In this document: one piece after another, positions 7,149-15,335 of the stretch
How positions within the stretch are numbered: position 1 is the stretch's first letter
How the letters are laid out: every line of letters begins with the position of its first letter
DNA from: an uncultured Eubacteriales bacterium
Lineage (GTDB): Bacteria; Bacillota; Clostridia; Christensenellales; Pumilibacteraceae
Direction: 5' to 3'
Assembly: GCA_900543755.1 (NCBI GenBank)
Contig: UQSP01000042.1
Coordinates: forward strand, 1 to 18,257
DNA: 18,257 bases
Notes under the pieces: generated by a model
Seen by the model: only the letters and a program-made list of their open reading frames with translations
Told to the model about the DNA's origin: nothing
Databases searched by the model: none
Translations under genes and position numbers: made by a program

Positions 7149-8381
7149 ATGAAAACCGATAAAAAGATTAAAAAAATAGTACTTGCGTATTCCGGTGGAC
7201 TGGATACGTCCATAATAATTCCTTGGCTTAAGGAAAATTACGATGACCCTGAAATTATCGCCGTAAGCGGCGACGTCGGACAGGGGACGGAGCTTGACGG
7301 ACTGGAAGAAAAGGCTAAAAAGACGGGCGCAAGCAAGCTTTACGTCATGGATTTGAAAGACGAGTTTATCAACGACTACGTTTTCCCCACGCTTAAAGCC
7401 GGCGCCAAATACGAGGGCGAATATCTTTTGGGTACGTCGTTTGCGCGTCCCATTATCGCCAAACGCCTTACCGAAATCGCATTAAAAGAGGGTGCCGACG
7501 CAATTTGTCACGGTTGCACGGGCAAGGGTAACGATCAGGTCAGATTCGAGCTTGCGATAAAGGCTTTTGCACCCGAGATGAAGATAATCGCGCCGTGGCG
7601 TATCTGGGACATAAAGTCCCGCGACGAGGAAATCGATTATGCCGAAGCGCATAACGTTCCGCTTAAGATAAGCCGCGAAACAAATTACTCCAAGGATAAA
7701 AACATCTGGCATCTTTCGCACGAGGGGCTTGACCTTGAAAATCCCGCGCTTGAACCGCAATACGATAAGCCGGGCTTTCTGGAAATGGGCGTTTCTCCGC
7801 TTCAGGCGCCCGATAAGCCCGTTTACGTAACCATAAGTTTCGAAAAGGGCGTTCCCGTTGCCGTTGACGGCAAAAAGATGAGCGGACTGGAAATCGTTAC
7901 CTGCCTTAATAAAATCGGCGGGGAAAACGGCGTAGGGCTTGCCGATATCGTGGAAAACCGCCTTGTGGGCATGAAGTCCCGCGGCGTTTACGAAACCCCC
8001 GGCGGCGCAATTCTTTACCGCGCTCACGAGGTGTTGGAAACGCTGTGTCTTGACCGTGACACTCAGCATTATAAGGCTATCGTGTCGCACGAATTTGCCG
8101 ACCTTGTGTATTTCGGCAAATGGTTCACGCCCCTGCGCGAAGCGCTTTCCGCTTTCGTGGACAAAACGCAGGAAACTGTTACGGGCGACGTTAAACTCAA
8201 ACTTTACAAGGGCAACATTATAAACGCCGGCGTGACTTCTCCGTATTCTCTTTACGACGAGGAAATCGCAACTTTCGACGAAGACGAAGTCTATAATCAG
8301 AATGACAGCGCAGGGTTCATTAATCTTTACGGCTTGCCCATTAAAGTAAAAGCCATGATGGAAAAGAAAAACAAGAAATAA
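7149..8381 (+). CDS. argG: Argininosuccinate synthase
   Basis: This 410-residue protein condenses citrulline and aspartate with ATP to argininosuccinate, the penultimate step of arginine synthesis. The ATP pyrophosphatase loop AYSGGLDTS is at residues 13-21, and the second signature GCTGKGNDQVRFE starts at residue 122. Length matches the family, and the reading frame is intact. The ATG follows GCGGAGGG with good spacing and is the first gene after the arg promoter and ARG box. Placing argG and argH first, ahead of the ornithine-forming genes, means the final steps are transcribed earliest. The gap to argH is 58 bases and contains a hairpin. Confidence 0.97.
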   Translation: MKTDKKIKKIVLAYSGGLDTSIIIPWLKENYDDPEIIAVSGDVGQGTELDGLEEKAKKTGASKLYVMDLKDEFINDYVFPTLKAGAKYEGEYLLGTSFARPIIAKRLTEIALKEGADAICHGCTGKGNDQVRFELAIKAFAPEMKIIAPWRIWDIKSRDEEIDYAEAHNVPLKISRETNYSKDKNIWHLSHEGLDLENPALEPQYDKPGFLEMGVSPLQAPDKPVYVTISFEKGVPVAVDGKKMSGLEIVTCLNKIGGENGVGLADIVENRLVGMKSRGVYETPGGAILYRAHEVLETLCLDRDTQHYKAIVSHEFADLVYFGKWFTPLREALSAFVDKTQETVTGDVKLKLYKGNIINAGVTSPYSLYDEEIATFDEDEVYNQNDSAGFINLYGLPIKVKAMMEKKNKK

Positions 8382-8388
8382 AATTCGG

Positions 8389-8419
8389 GGAAGCGTCTTG
8401 ACAAATGCGGGACGCTTTC
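8389..8419 (+). promoter_or_regulatory. argG-argH intergenic hairpin with an embedded TTGACA
   Basis: AAGCGTC (8391-8397) and GACGCTT (8411-8417) pair perfectly around a 13-base loop, and the outer G8389-C8419 pair can add to the stem. No proper T-run follows, so it is at best a weak terminator, and it could mark an mRNA processing site. The loop begins with a consensus -35 TTGACA (8398-8403), but the sequence 17-18 bases on (TAGTTT) is a poor -10. A weak internal promoter is possible but doubtful. Confidence 0.5.
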
Positions 8420-8439
8420 GCTAGTTTACGGAGAAGACA

Positions 8440-9825
8440 ATGGACAAAATGTGGGCGGGAAGGTTTAATAAACCCACCGCGGAAGAAACGGACGAATTCA
8501 ATTCTTCAATCGGCGTAGACAAAAAAATGTACGCAGCCGATATCAAGGGCAGTATAGCGCACGCTTGTATGCTGGGCGCGCAAAACATTATTTCTTCCGA
8601 AGACGCCGAGGCAATTACGGCAGGGCTTGAGGAAATCCTTGCCGATATCGAAAGCGGAACGCTTAAGATTTCCGACAGCGCAGAAGATATCCATATGTTT
8701 ATCGAGGGAGAACTTACCGCCCGTATAGGCGATGCGGGCAGGCGGCTTCATACCGCGCGCAGCCGTAACGATCAGGTCGCTACGGATACGCGACTGTACC
8801 TTGCGGAAAAGACGGACGAGGTTATGTCCGCTTTAAAATATTGCGTTGCCGTGCTTAAGGATATCAGCGAAGAAAATAAGCTGACCGTTATGCCCGGGTA
8901 CACTCATCTTCAGCGCGCGCAACCTGTGACGTTAGCTCATCACATGCTGGCCTATTGCGCCATGCTGATGCGCGATTTCGACAGGCTTGAGGATTGCAAA
9001 AAGCGTATGTCGGTTATGCCGCTGGGGTCTTGCGCGCTGGCGGGCACCACTTACCCGATTGACCGTTTTTCCGTAAGCAGAATGTTGGGGTTTGAAGATG
9101 TGTGTTTCAACAGCATGGACGGAGTGTCCGATCGCGATTTCGTTATCGAACTTTCTTCCGCGCTTGCGATAATTATGATGCATTTAAGCCGCCTTGCCGA
9201 AGAGGTCATACTTTGGTCGAGCTGGGAATTCAAATTTCTGGAGCTTGACGACGCATATTCGACGGGTTCGTCCATAATGCCTCAGAAAAAGAATCCCGAC
9301 GTTGCGGAGCTTGTGCGCGGTAAAACAGGCAGGGTTTACGGAAATCTTATGGGAATTCTTACCGTAATGAAAGGCTTGCCTCTTGCATATAACAAGGATA
9401 TGCAGGAGGACAAGGAGGGTGTGTTTGACAGCGTGGAAACGGTTTGCGTGTGCCTTAAAATTTTTGCGGACATGATGGAAACAGCAAGATTTTTGCCTGA
9501 AAACATGTTGCTGGCTGCAAAAAAAGGCTTTATAAACGCGACGGATTGCGCGGATTACCTTACCAAAAAAGGAATGCCTTTCCGTACCGCCTACAAGATT
9601 ACGGGTAAACTCGTTGCGCTGTGTATCGAAAAAGGCTATACTCTCGACAATCTTCCCATCGAAGAATACCGCGGTGCCAGCGAACTGTTCGACGAGGATA
9701 TTTACAGCGCTGTGGATATTGTAAGCGCCATGAAAAAACGTAACGTATACGGCGGTCCCGGTCCCGAAAGCGTAGAAAAGCAGCTTAACGTTGTGCGCGG
9801 ATTTCTGGAGGATGACAATGATTAA
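8440..9825 (+). CDS. argH: Argininosuccinate lyase
   Basis: This 461-residue cytosolic enzyme splits argininosuccinate into arginine and fumarate, the last step of the pathway. It belongs to the fumarase/aspartase superfamily. The superfamily signature GSSIMPQKKNPDVAE starts at residue 276 and holds the mobile-loop catalytic serine at 277/278. Upstream, the N-terminal WAGRF motif and the stretch SRNDQVATD are also typical, as is the TxxHxQ-type TPGYTHLQRAQP-like segment (here MPGYTHLQRAQP). Length is normal and there is no disruption. The ATG follows ACGGAGAAG. The stop overlaps the start of argC by eight bases, so translation of argC is probably coupled to argH. Confidence 0.97.
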   Translation: MDKMWAGRFNKPTAEETDEFNSSIGVDKKMYAADIKGSIAHACMLGAQNIISSEDAEAITAGLEEILADIESGTLKISDSAEDIHMFIEGELTARIGDAGRRLHTARSRNDQVATDTRLYLAEKTDEVMSALKYCVAVLKDISEENKLTVMPGYTHLQRAQPVTLAHHMLAYCAMLMRDFDRLEDCKKRMSVMPLGSCALAGTTYPIDRFSVSRMLGFEDVCFNSMDGVSDRDFVIELSSALAIIMMHLSRLAEEVILWSSWEFKFLELDDAYSTGSSIMPQKKNPDVAELVRGKTGRVYGNLMGILTVMKGLPLAYNKDMQEDKEGVFDSVETVCVCLKIFADMMETARFLPENMLLAAKKGFINATDCADYLTKKGMPFRTAYKITGKLVALCIEKGYTLDNLPIEEYRGASELFDEDIYSAVDIVSAMKKRNVYGGPGPESVEKQLNVVRGFLEDDND

Positions 9826-10774
9826 CGTTTTTATAGACGGCAGCGAGGGGACTACGGGGCTTAGAATTGCGGACAGACTTAAAGAAAGAAGCGACGTAAA
9901 ACTGATAGAAATCGACCCGGAGTTTCGTAAGGACAGCTCTGCCAGGGCGGAATGCATCAACAAAAGCGACGTAACGTTTTTGTGCCTTCCCGATGTCGCG
10001 GCTAAGGAAGCGGTCGGCCTTGTGACAAACAAGCGCGTGAAAATAATCGACGCGTCCACCGCGCACAGAACCGCAGACGGCTGGACTTACGGATTGCCGG
10101 AGCTGTCAAAGGATAAATTAAGCGAAGTGTGCGCCGCCAAAAGAGTGGCAGTTCCCGGGTGCCACGCAGGCGGATTCGTGACGCTGGTTTATCCGCTTGT
10201 TAAGTGCGGAATAGTGCCTGCGTCTGTGGTGCTCAGCGTGTTTTCGCTGACAGGTTACAGCGGCGGCGGCAAAAAAATGATAGCCGAATACGAAAGCAAG
10301 GAAAAAAGCGTGCTTTTATCCGCTCCGCGTCAGTACGGACTCAATCAACAGCACAAGCATCTCAAGGAAATGACTGCGGTCTGCGGACTTAAAAATTCTC
10401 CCGTATTTTCACCGATTGTATGCGACTTTTACAGCGGAATGGAAGTTACCGTGCCGCTTGACCGCTCGCTTACGGGCGGGACGGGCGCAATGAAACTGCG
10501 CGACTTTTACGCCGAATATTACAAGGATAAAAAACTTATTAAAGTCATGCCGTATATGGACGAGGAGCTTGCCGGCTTTGTGCCCGCAAATCTTTTGTCG
10601 GGAAGAGACGACCTCAGGATTTTTGTGGGCGGAAACGAGGACCGCATAACGGTAAGCGCGGTGTTCGACAACCTGGGAAAAGGCGCGTCGGGAGCCGCTA
10701 TTCAGAATATGAATTTAATGTTCGGGCTTGACGAAACGGCAGGACTTAATTATTGCGAAACTGATTTTATTTAA
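9818..10774 (+). CDS. argC: N-acetyl-gamma-glutamyl-phosphate reductase, short (type 2) form
   Basis: This 318-residue enzyme reduces N-acetylglutamyl-5-phosphate to the semialdehyde with NADPH, the third step of ornithine synthesis. The N-terminal cofactor loop GSEGTTGLRI and the catalytic C115 in VPGCHAGG identify ArgC. The FIDGxxGTTG start and overall length match the shorter family (argC_other, TIGR01851) rather than the longer E. coli/Bacillus type. The start at 9818 was chosen because GGAGG (9807-9811) lies six bases upstream. The ATG at 9812 abuts the GGAGG, and the TTG at 9791 lies deep inside argH. The start overlaps the argH stop as ATGATTAA. The gap to argJ is 38 bases with no sign of a terminator. 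Confidence 0.95.
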   Translation: MINVFIDGSEGTTGLRIADRLKERSDVKLIEIDPEFRKDSSARAECINKSDVTFLCLPDVAAKEAVGLVTNKRVKIIDASTAHRTADGWTYGLPELSKDKLSEVCAAKRVAVPGCHAGGFVTLVYPLVKCGIVPASVVLSVFSLTGYSGGGKKMIAEYESKEKSVLLSAPRQYGLNQQHKHLKEMTAVCGLKNSPVFSPIVCDFYSGMEVTVPLDRSLTGGTGAMKLRDFYAEYYKDKKLIKVMPYMDEELAGFVPANLLSGRDDLRIFVGGNEDRITVSAVFDNLGKGASGAAIQNMNLMFGLDETAGLNYCETDFI

Positions 10775-10812
10775 CGTCTTATTGCGGAAATTATATTTTT
10801 AACGGAGTTAAT

Positions 10813-12027
10813 ATGAAAATTATTAAAGGCGGGGTGTGTGCCGCCAAAGGGTTTAAAGCAAGCGGAATTCATTGCGGAATCCGTAAGAATAAGGCTAAAA
10901 AGGACCTTGCGCTTATAGTGTGCGACAAGCTTTGTTCGGCGGCGGCAGTGTATACGACCAATCTCGTAAAGGGTGCGCCCGTTTATGTCACAAAGAACAA
11001 TATTTCCGACGGGTATGCGCAGGCGGTGATTTGCAACAGCGGCAACGCCAATACCTGTAACGCGAACGGAAAAGAGGTCGCTGAAGAAATGTGCGCGCTT
11101 GTAAATAAATACACGGGAATAAAAACAAGCGACGTTATAGTTGCTTCCACTGGCGTGATAGGACAGCCGTTAAGCGTTACGCCCATAAAAGACGGAATGG
11201 AAAGTCTTGTCGCGGCATTAAGCGAAGACGGAAGTCTTGCGGCCAATCAAGCCATTATGACCACCGACACGATTGAAAAGGAAATAGCCGTGGAGTTTAC
11301 CGCCGGCGGTAAGAAATGCGCGATAGGCGGTATTGCCAAGGGCAGCGGAATGATTCACCCCAATATGGCTACTATGCTTGTGTTTTTAACAACCGACATT
11401 GCCATAACTCCCGGGATGCTGCAGAAAGCCGTGTCCGAGGATGTAAAAACCTCTTTCAACATGGTAAGCGTGGACGGCGATACTTCCACAAACGATATGC
11501 TTTGCGTGCTTGCAAGCGGAGAGGCGGGCAATGAAACCGTTGACGCCGACGGCGAAGATTTCGCTTCGTTCAAAGCCGCACTCAACAAGGTTACGACTTA
11601 TCTTTGCCGTCTTATCGCCAAGGACGGAGAGGGTGCAACCAAACTTTTGGAATGCGTTGCAAGCGGCGCGAAAGATTACGAAACCGCCGCAAAAGTTGCC
11701 AAAAGCGTGATAACCAGTTCGCTTCTTAAAGCGGCGATGTTCGGTGCGGACGCCAACTGGGGACGTGTATTGTGTGCAATAGGTTATTCGGGCGCAGATG
11801 TTGACGTGATGAAAATAGGGGTTTCTTTCGCTTCGGATGCCGGCAGTATCGAGGTTTGCAAAAACGGCGAGGGCGTAGATTTTTCGGAGGATAAGGCTAA
11901 GGTAATTCTTTCCGAAAGCGAGATTAAGATACTTGTTTCTTTGGGCGGCGGAGATTATTCGGCAACCGCCTGGGGCTGTGACCTTACTTACGATTATGTC
12001 AAAATAAACGGCGATTATCGTACTTAA
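10813..12027 (+). CDS. argJ: Ornithine acetyltransferase (ArgJ), possibly bifunctional
   Basis: This 404-residue precursor transfers the acetyl group from acetylornithine to glutamate, recycling acetylglutamate and releasing ornithine. The self-cleavage site is intact: HPNMATMLVF, where cleavage before T187 would free the threonine nucleophile and give alpha and beta subunits. The upstream KGSGMI block is also conserved. Some family members can also make acetylglutamate from acetyl-CoA; sequence alone does not decide this. No argA or argE is present in the window, in line with the cyclic pathway. The ATG follows ACGGAG closely. The gap to argB is 45 bases with no hairpin. Confidence 0.96.
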   Translation: MKIIKGGVCAAKGFKASGIHCGIRKNKAKKDLALIVCDKLCSAAAVYTTNLVKGAPVYVTKNNISDGYAQAVICNSGNANTCNANGKEVAEEMCALVNKYTGIKTSDVIVASTGVIGQPLSVTPIKDGMESLVAALSEDGSLAANQAIMTTDTIEKEIAVEFTAGGKKCAIGGIAKGSGMIHPNMATMLVFLTTDIAITPGMLQKAVSEDVKTSFNMVSVDGDTSTNDMLCVLASGEAGNETVDADGEDFASFKAALNKVTTYLCRLIAKDGEGATKLLECVASGAKDYETAAKVAKSVITSSLLKAAMFGADANWGRVLCAIGYSGADVDVMKIGVSFASDAGSIEVCKNGEGVDFSEDKAKVILSESEIKILVSLGGGDYSATAWGCDLTYDYVKINGDYRT

Positions 12028-12072
12028 TTAAAACGTCCTGAAACGGAAAAACACTTTACGGAGAGATTATTT

Positions 12073-12924
12073 ATGAAAATAAGCAATGCTGAAAAGGCAG
12101 AAATTTTGGTACAGGCTTTGCCGTACATTCAGGAATACAACAACCGTATCGTAGTCGTGAAATACGGCGGCAACGCCATGATTAACCAGCAGCTTAAAAA
12201 TGCAGTCATGCGCGACATAGTGCTTTTATGGCAGATAGGCATAAAGGTTGTGCTTGTCCACGGCGGCGGTCCCGAAATAAGCGAAACGCTGAAAAAAATG
12301 AATATTCCTTCCGAGTTTGTGGGCGGACTCAGAAAAACCGATCGCGAAACGGTAAACGTCGTGCAAATGGTGCTTGCGGGAAAAGTGAATAAGGACCTTG
12401 TCAACCTTATTGAAAATTCGGGCGGTAAAGCGCTTGGGTTGTGCGGCATCGACGGGCACATGATTGAGGCCTCGGTTCTCGACGAAAAGTTGGGTTACGT
12501 GGGCGAAATCACAAAAATAGACGTCCGTCCCGTTACAGATACTTTGGCTGCGGGTTATATCCCCGTCATAAGTACCGTGGGTTGCGACAAAGACGGAAAC
12601 GTTTACAACATCAATGCCGACACCGTGGCGGCGCGTATCGCAGGGGAGCTTAAGGCGAAATGTCTTATTTCCATGACGGATATCCGCGGGATACTGCGCG
12701 ATAAAAACGACGAGTCTTCGCTGATTCCGGTCGTACACGTAAGCGAGGCGCCTCAGCTGATGCGCGAAGGGATAATTTCCGGCGGAATGATACCCAAAAT
12801 AGATTGCTGTGTGGAGGCAATAAGAAGAGGCGTGGAAAAGGTCTTTATTCTCGACGGCAGAGTTCCGCACGCGATTTTAATTGAAATTTTGTCCGACGAG
12901 GGACTCGGGACAATGTTTTACTGA
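12073..12924 (+). CDS. argB: Acetylglutamate kinase, predicted arginine-sensitive
   Basis: This 283-residue amino-acid kinase phosphorylates N-acetylglutamate, the committed step of the pathway. Visible motifs are KYGGNAM (residues 30-36), which begins the phosphate-binding site, and HGGGPEI (63-69), which binds substrate. A helix of about 25 residues (AEKAEILVQALPYIQEY) precedes the first strand, and the C-terminus reads PHAILIEILSDEGLGTMFY. Both features are known marks of arginine-inhibited, hexamer-forming kinases, as expected in a pathway that uses ArgJ. Inhibition is inferred, not shown. The gene starts after ACGGAGAGA and ends 16 bases before argD. Confidence 0.96.
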   Translation: MKISNAEKAEILVQALPYIQEYNNRIVVVKYGGNAMINQQLKNAVMRDIVLLWQIGIKVVLVHGGGPEISETLKKMNIPSEFVGGLRKTDRETVNVVQMVLAGKVNKDLVNLIENSGGKALGLCGIDGHMIEASVLDEKLGYVGEITKIDVRPVTDTLAAGYIPVISTVGCDKDGNVYNINADTVAARIAGELKAKCLISMTDIRGILRDKNDESSLIPVVHVSEAPQLMREGIISGGMIPKIDCCVEAIRRGVEKVFILDGRVPHAILIEILSDEGLGTMFY

Positions 12925-12940
12925 TATCGGAGAAAAGTAA

Positions 12941-14101
12941 ATGGACGTAAAGACAGCGGATAAATATTTCATAGCCAATACCTATTCGCGCGCCGACGTG
13001 GTTTTTGTTTCCGGCAAAGGAAGCGTCCTTACCGACGACTGCGGAAAAGAATACATCGATTTCGGCAGCGGTATAGCGGTCAACGTTCTGGGACACTCAT
13101 ATGCCCCTTGGGTACAGGCGGTAAAAGCTCAGACGGATAAAATCGCGCATACCAGCAATCTTTATTTCAGTGAACCTTGCGTGCGTCTTGCTGAAAAGCT
13201 TAACGAACGCACGGGCATGAAAAAAGTGTTTTTTTCCAACTCGGGTGCGGAGGCAAACGAGTGCGCGATTAAATGCGCGCGGAAATACTCTTTCGATAAA
13301 TACGGCGTCGGCAGGGGAAAAATCGTCACGCTGAAAGGGTCTTTTCACGGTCGTACGCTTGCAACGCTTACCGCCACGGGACAGGATGTTTTCCACAATT
13401 ATTTTTTTCCGTTTCCTGCGGGGTTCGACTACGCGGAGCCCAATGACTTCGACGACCTTAAGCAAAAAGCAGATAAAGAAACCTGCGCCGTAATGATAGA
13501 GCTTGTTCAGGGCGAGGGCGGAGTCATGGCGTTAAATCATGATTTTGTCAGAAAAACGGAGGAATTTTGCCGCGAAAACGACATTTTGCTCATTGTGGAC
13601 GAAGTGCAGACTGGCAACGGCAGAACGGGCAGTCTTTACGCCTATATGCAGTACGGTATAAAACCGGACATCGTCACTACGGCAAAGGGACTTGCGGGAG
13701 GACTTCCGTTGGGCGCAACCATGATGTGGGATAAATGCGAAAACACTTTGTCGGCAGGTACTCACGGCTCGACATTCGGCGGTAATCCCGTTGCCTGCGC
13801 AGGCGCGTGCGCAGTGCTTGACGGCTTGACTGACAGTCTTATGGAATCCGTAAAGGAAAAAGCAGCCGAAATAAACAACGCGCTTAGCAAGATGAAAAAA
13901 GTAAAATCCGTCAGCGGCATGGGACTTATGATAGGCATTGAAACGCAGGGAATTTCCGCGGCGGATGCGGTTAAGGAATTTAGAGAAAAAGGGCTTATCG
14001 TACTGACCGCAAAAAACAAAATAAGGCTTTTGCCCGCGTTAAATATTTCACGGGAAAATATTGAAACGGGACTTAAAATAATGAGCGAGGTGCTGAAATG
14101 A
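12941..14101 (+). CDS. argD: Acetylornithine aminotransferase
   Basis: This 386-residue class III PLP-dependent aminotransferase converts N-acetylglutamate semialdehyde to N-acetylornithine using glutamate. Visible elements are the phosphate-binding SNSGAEANE block, the cofactor aspartate in VDEVQTGNGRTG, the Schiff-base lysine K249 in TTAKGLAGG, and the GSTFGGNPVACA segment from the partner subunit. Length and motif order are standard. Family members may also act on succinyldiaminopimelate; the operon makes arginine the main assignment. The ATG follows CGGAGAAAAG, and the stop overlaps the argF start as ATGA (14098-14101), so the two are translationally coupled. Confidence 0.96.
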   Translation: MDVKTADKYFIANTYSRADVVFVSGKGSVLTDDCGKEYIDFGSGIAVNVLGHSYAPWVQAVKAQTDKIAHTSNLYFSEPCVRLAEKLNERTGMKKVFFSNSGAEANECAIKCARKYSFDKYGVGRGKIVTLKGSFHGRTLATLTATGQDVFHNYFFPFPAGFDYAEPNDFDDLKQKADKETCAVMIELVQGEGGVMALNHDFVRKTEEFCRENDILLIVDEVQTGNGRTGSLYAYMQYGIKPDIVTTAKGLAGGLPLGATMMWDKCENTLSAGTHGSTFGGNPVACAGACAVLDGLTDSLMESVKEKAAEINNALSKMKKVKSVSGMGLMIGIETQGISAADAVKEFREKGLIVLTAKNKIRLLPALNISRENIETGLKIMSEVLK

Positions 14102-15000
14102 AACATTTACTTAAACTTGCCGATTTAAGCGGCGAAGAAATTTTGTCGGTACTTAATCTTGCCGATCAGCTTAAATACGAGCTTAAACACGGTATATCGC
14201 ATAAGAGACTTGAGGGAAAAACTCTCGGTATGATTTTTACAAAGGCGTCCACGCGTACCCGCGTTTCTTTTGAAGTCGGTATGTATCAGTTGGGCGGCTC
14301 GGCGCTGTTTTTAAGCGGCAACGACCTTCAGATCGGACGCGGCGAGCCTATTCAGGATACCGCGCGCGTTCTTTCGCGTTATCTCGACGGAATAATGATA
14401 AGGACGTTCAAGCAAAGCGACGTGGAAGGACTTGCAAAGTACGGCAGTATTCCCGTGATAAACGGGCTTACCGATTATTGCCATCCGTGTCAGGTGCTTG
14501 CGGACCTTATGACAATACGCGAATATAAAGGAAGCTTCAAAAATCTTAAGCTTTGCTTTATCGGCGACGGCAACAACATGGCAAATTCTCTTATCGCGGG
14601 CTGCGTAAAAACGGGCATGAAAATTTCCGTTGCTTCGCCTTCGGGCTTTAAACCCGATGAAGAACTTGTCAAATGGGGTGAGGAAAGCGGGTTGCTGACA
14701 TTGACTTCCGACCCGTTCGAAGCCGCCGAAAACGCAGACGTGATTTATACGGACGTTTGGGCAAGCATGGGACAGGAAGGCGAGGCGGAAGAGAGGAAAA
14801 AAGCTTTCAAAAGCTATCAGGTAAATGACGACATTATGAATGTGGCAAAAAAAGACGCAATAGTGTTGCATTGTCTGCCTGCTCACCGCGGAGAAGAGAT
14901 TACCGAAAAAGTCTTTGAAGAGCACGCATCCGAAATTTTCGACGAGGCTGAAAACAGACTGCACGCGCAAAAAGCCGTCCTTGTCAAGCTTTTGGGATGA
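14098..15000 (+). CDS. argF: Ornithine carbamoyltransferase
   Basis: This 300-residue enzyme joins ornithine and carbamoyl phosphate into citrulline. The carbamoyl-phosphate site STRTR is at residues 51-55, within FTKASTRTRVSFE. The HPCQ-type block (CHPCQVLADL), the ornithine-site loop DVWASMGQE and the HCLPAHRGEE motif (from H258, C259) are all present. A biosynthetic role fits its place as the last gene of an intact arg cluster; no arginine deiminase or carbamate kinase gene is visible. No carAB gene follows, so carbamoyl phosphate must come from elsewhere in the genome. The next clear terminator is more than 200 bases downstream. Confidence 0.96.
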   Translation: MKHLLKLADLSGEEILSVLNLADQLKYELKHGISHKRLEGKTLGMIFTKASTRTRVSFEVGMYQLGGSALFLSGNDLQIGRGEPIQDTARVLSRYLDGIMIRTFKQSDVEGLAKYGSIPVINGLTDYCHPCQVLADLMTIREYKGSFKNLKLCFIGDGNNMANSLIAGCVKTGMKISVASPSGFKPDEELVKWGEESGLLTLTSDPFEAAENADVIYTDVWASMGQEGEAEERKKAFKSYQVNDDIMNVAKKDAIVLHCLPAHRGEEITEKVFEEHASEIFDEAENRLHAQKAVLVKLLG

Positions 15001-15219
15001 AATTTTACGTGATTTTATTCCGCTTCGGTATTGAAAATCTGCTTGCAAACATGTAAATATTTTATAAGTTTGTATAATGGCGAGAAGATAATTTTTTATC
15101 GGAAATTGCGGTTTAAGTATGCTGATTATATTTAAATAACCGAATAGTTGTCACAAAAATGATGTTTTTTTGACTAAAATAAAGTACTATGACAGACATA
15201 ACAAGGTAAAATCGAAGAA

Positions 15220-15256
15220 AAACCCGGGATAAAAAACGAAAATCCCGGGTTTATTT
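15220..15256 (+). terminator. Strong intrinsic terminator downstream of argF
   Basis: AAACCCGGGAT (15220-15230) and ATCCCGGGTTT (15242-15252) form a perfect 11-base-pair stem around an 11-base A-rich loop. ATTTATTTA follows, and A-rich sequence precedes, so it could work in both directions. On the + strand it ends arginine-cluster transcripts or a small RNA, and it insulates the next promoter, which starts only ten bases later. Confidence 0.85.
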
Positions 15257-15265
15257 ATTAAAAAG

Positions 15266-15294
15266 TTGAAATAATGGACACGATATGTTATACT
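15266..15294 (+). promoter_or_regulatory. Extended -10 promoter of the SGNH/acyltransferase operon
   Basis: TTGAAA (15266-15271) and TATACT (15289-15294) are separated by 17 bases. A TG dinucleotide one base before the -10 makes it an extended -10 promoter. Transcription would start near 15301, giving a leader of about 35 bases that contains the CGGAGGGG ribosome binding site. No operator-like repeat is seen. Confidence 0.78.
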
Positions 15295-15335
15295 TTATCG
15301 GTAATTGTTTTTAAAGTTATTTCGGAGGGGCGTTT

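Larger units (their letters stand above)
15001..15335 (+). other. Gene-free region between argF and the SGNH operon
   Basis: No credible coding sequence is seen in these 335 AT-rich bases. They contain a perfect TATAAT (15073-15078) with only a poor -35 near 15050, a weak pairing CGGTT/AACCG (15109-15113 and 15138-15142), a strong intrinsic terminator (15220-15256), and the promoter of the next operon (15266-15294). The stretch between 15079 and 15219 is either an unusually long argF 3' end or a small RNA gene ending at the terminator. The sequence does not decide this. Confidence 0.55.

Noticed and set aside
9791..9817. Upstream starts for argC at 9791 (TTG) and 9812 (ATG).
   Set aside because: GGAGG at 9807-9811 is correctly spaced only for the ATG at 9818, and the family begins at that methionine.
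9184..10059. Minus-strand open frame of 291 codons across the argH-argC junction.
   Set aside because: It is antisense to two clearly identified genes and has no recognisable motif or ribosome binding site.
15162..15200. TTGACT at 15170-15175 as a promoter for the SGNH operon.
   Set aside because: No acceptable -10 box lies 16-18 bases downstream, and a strong terminator intervenes before the operon.
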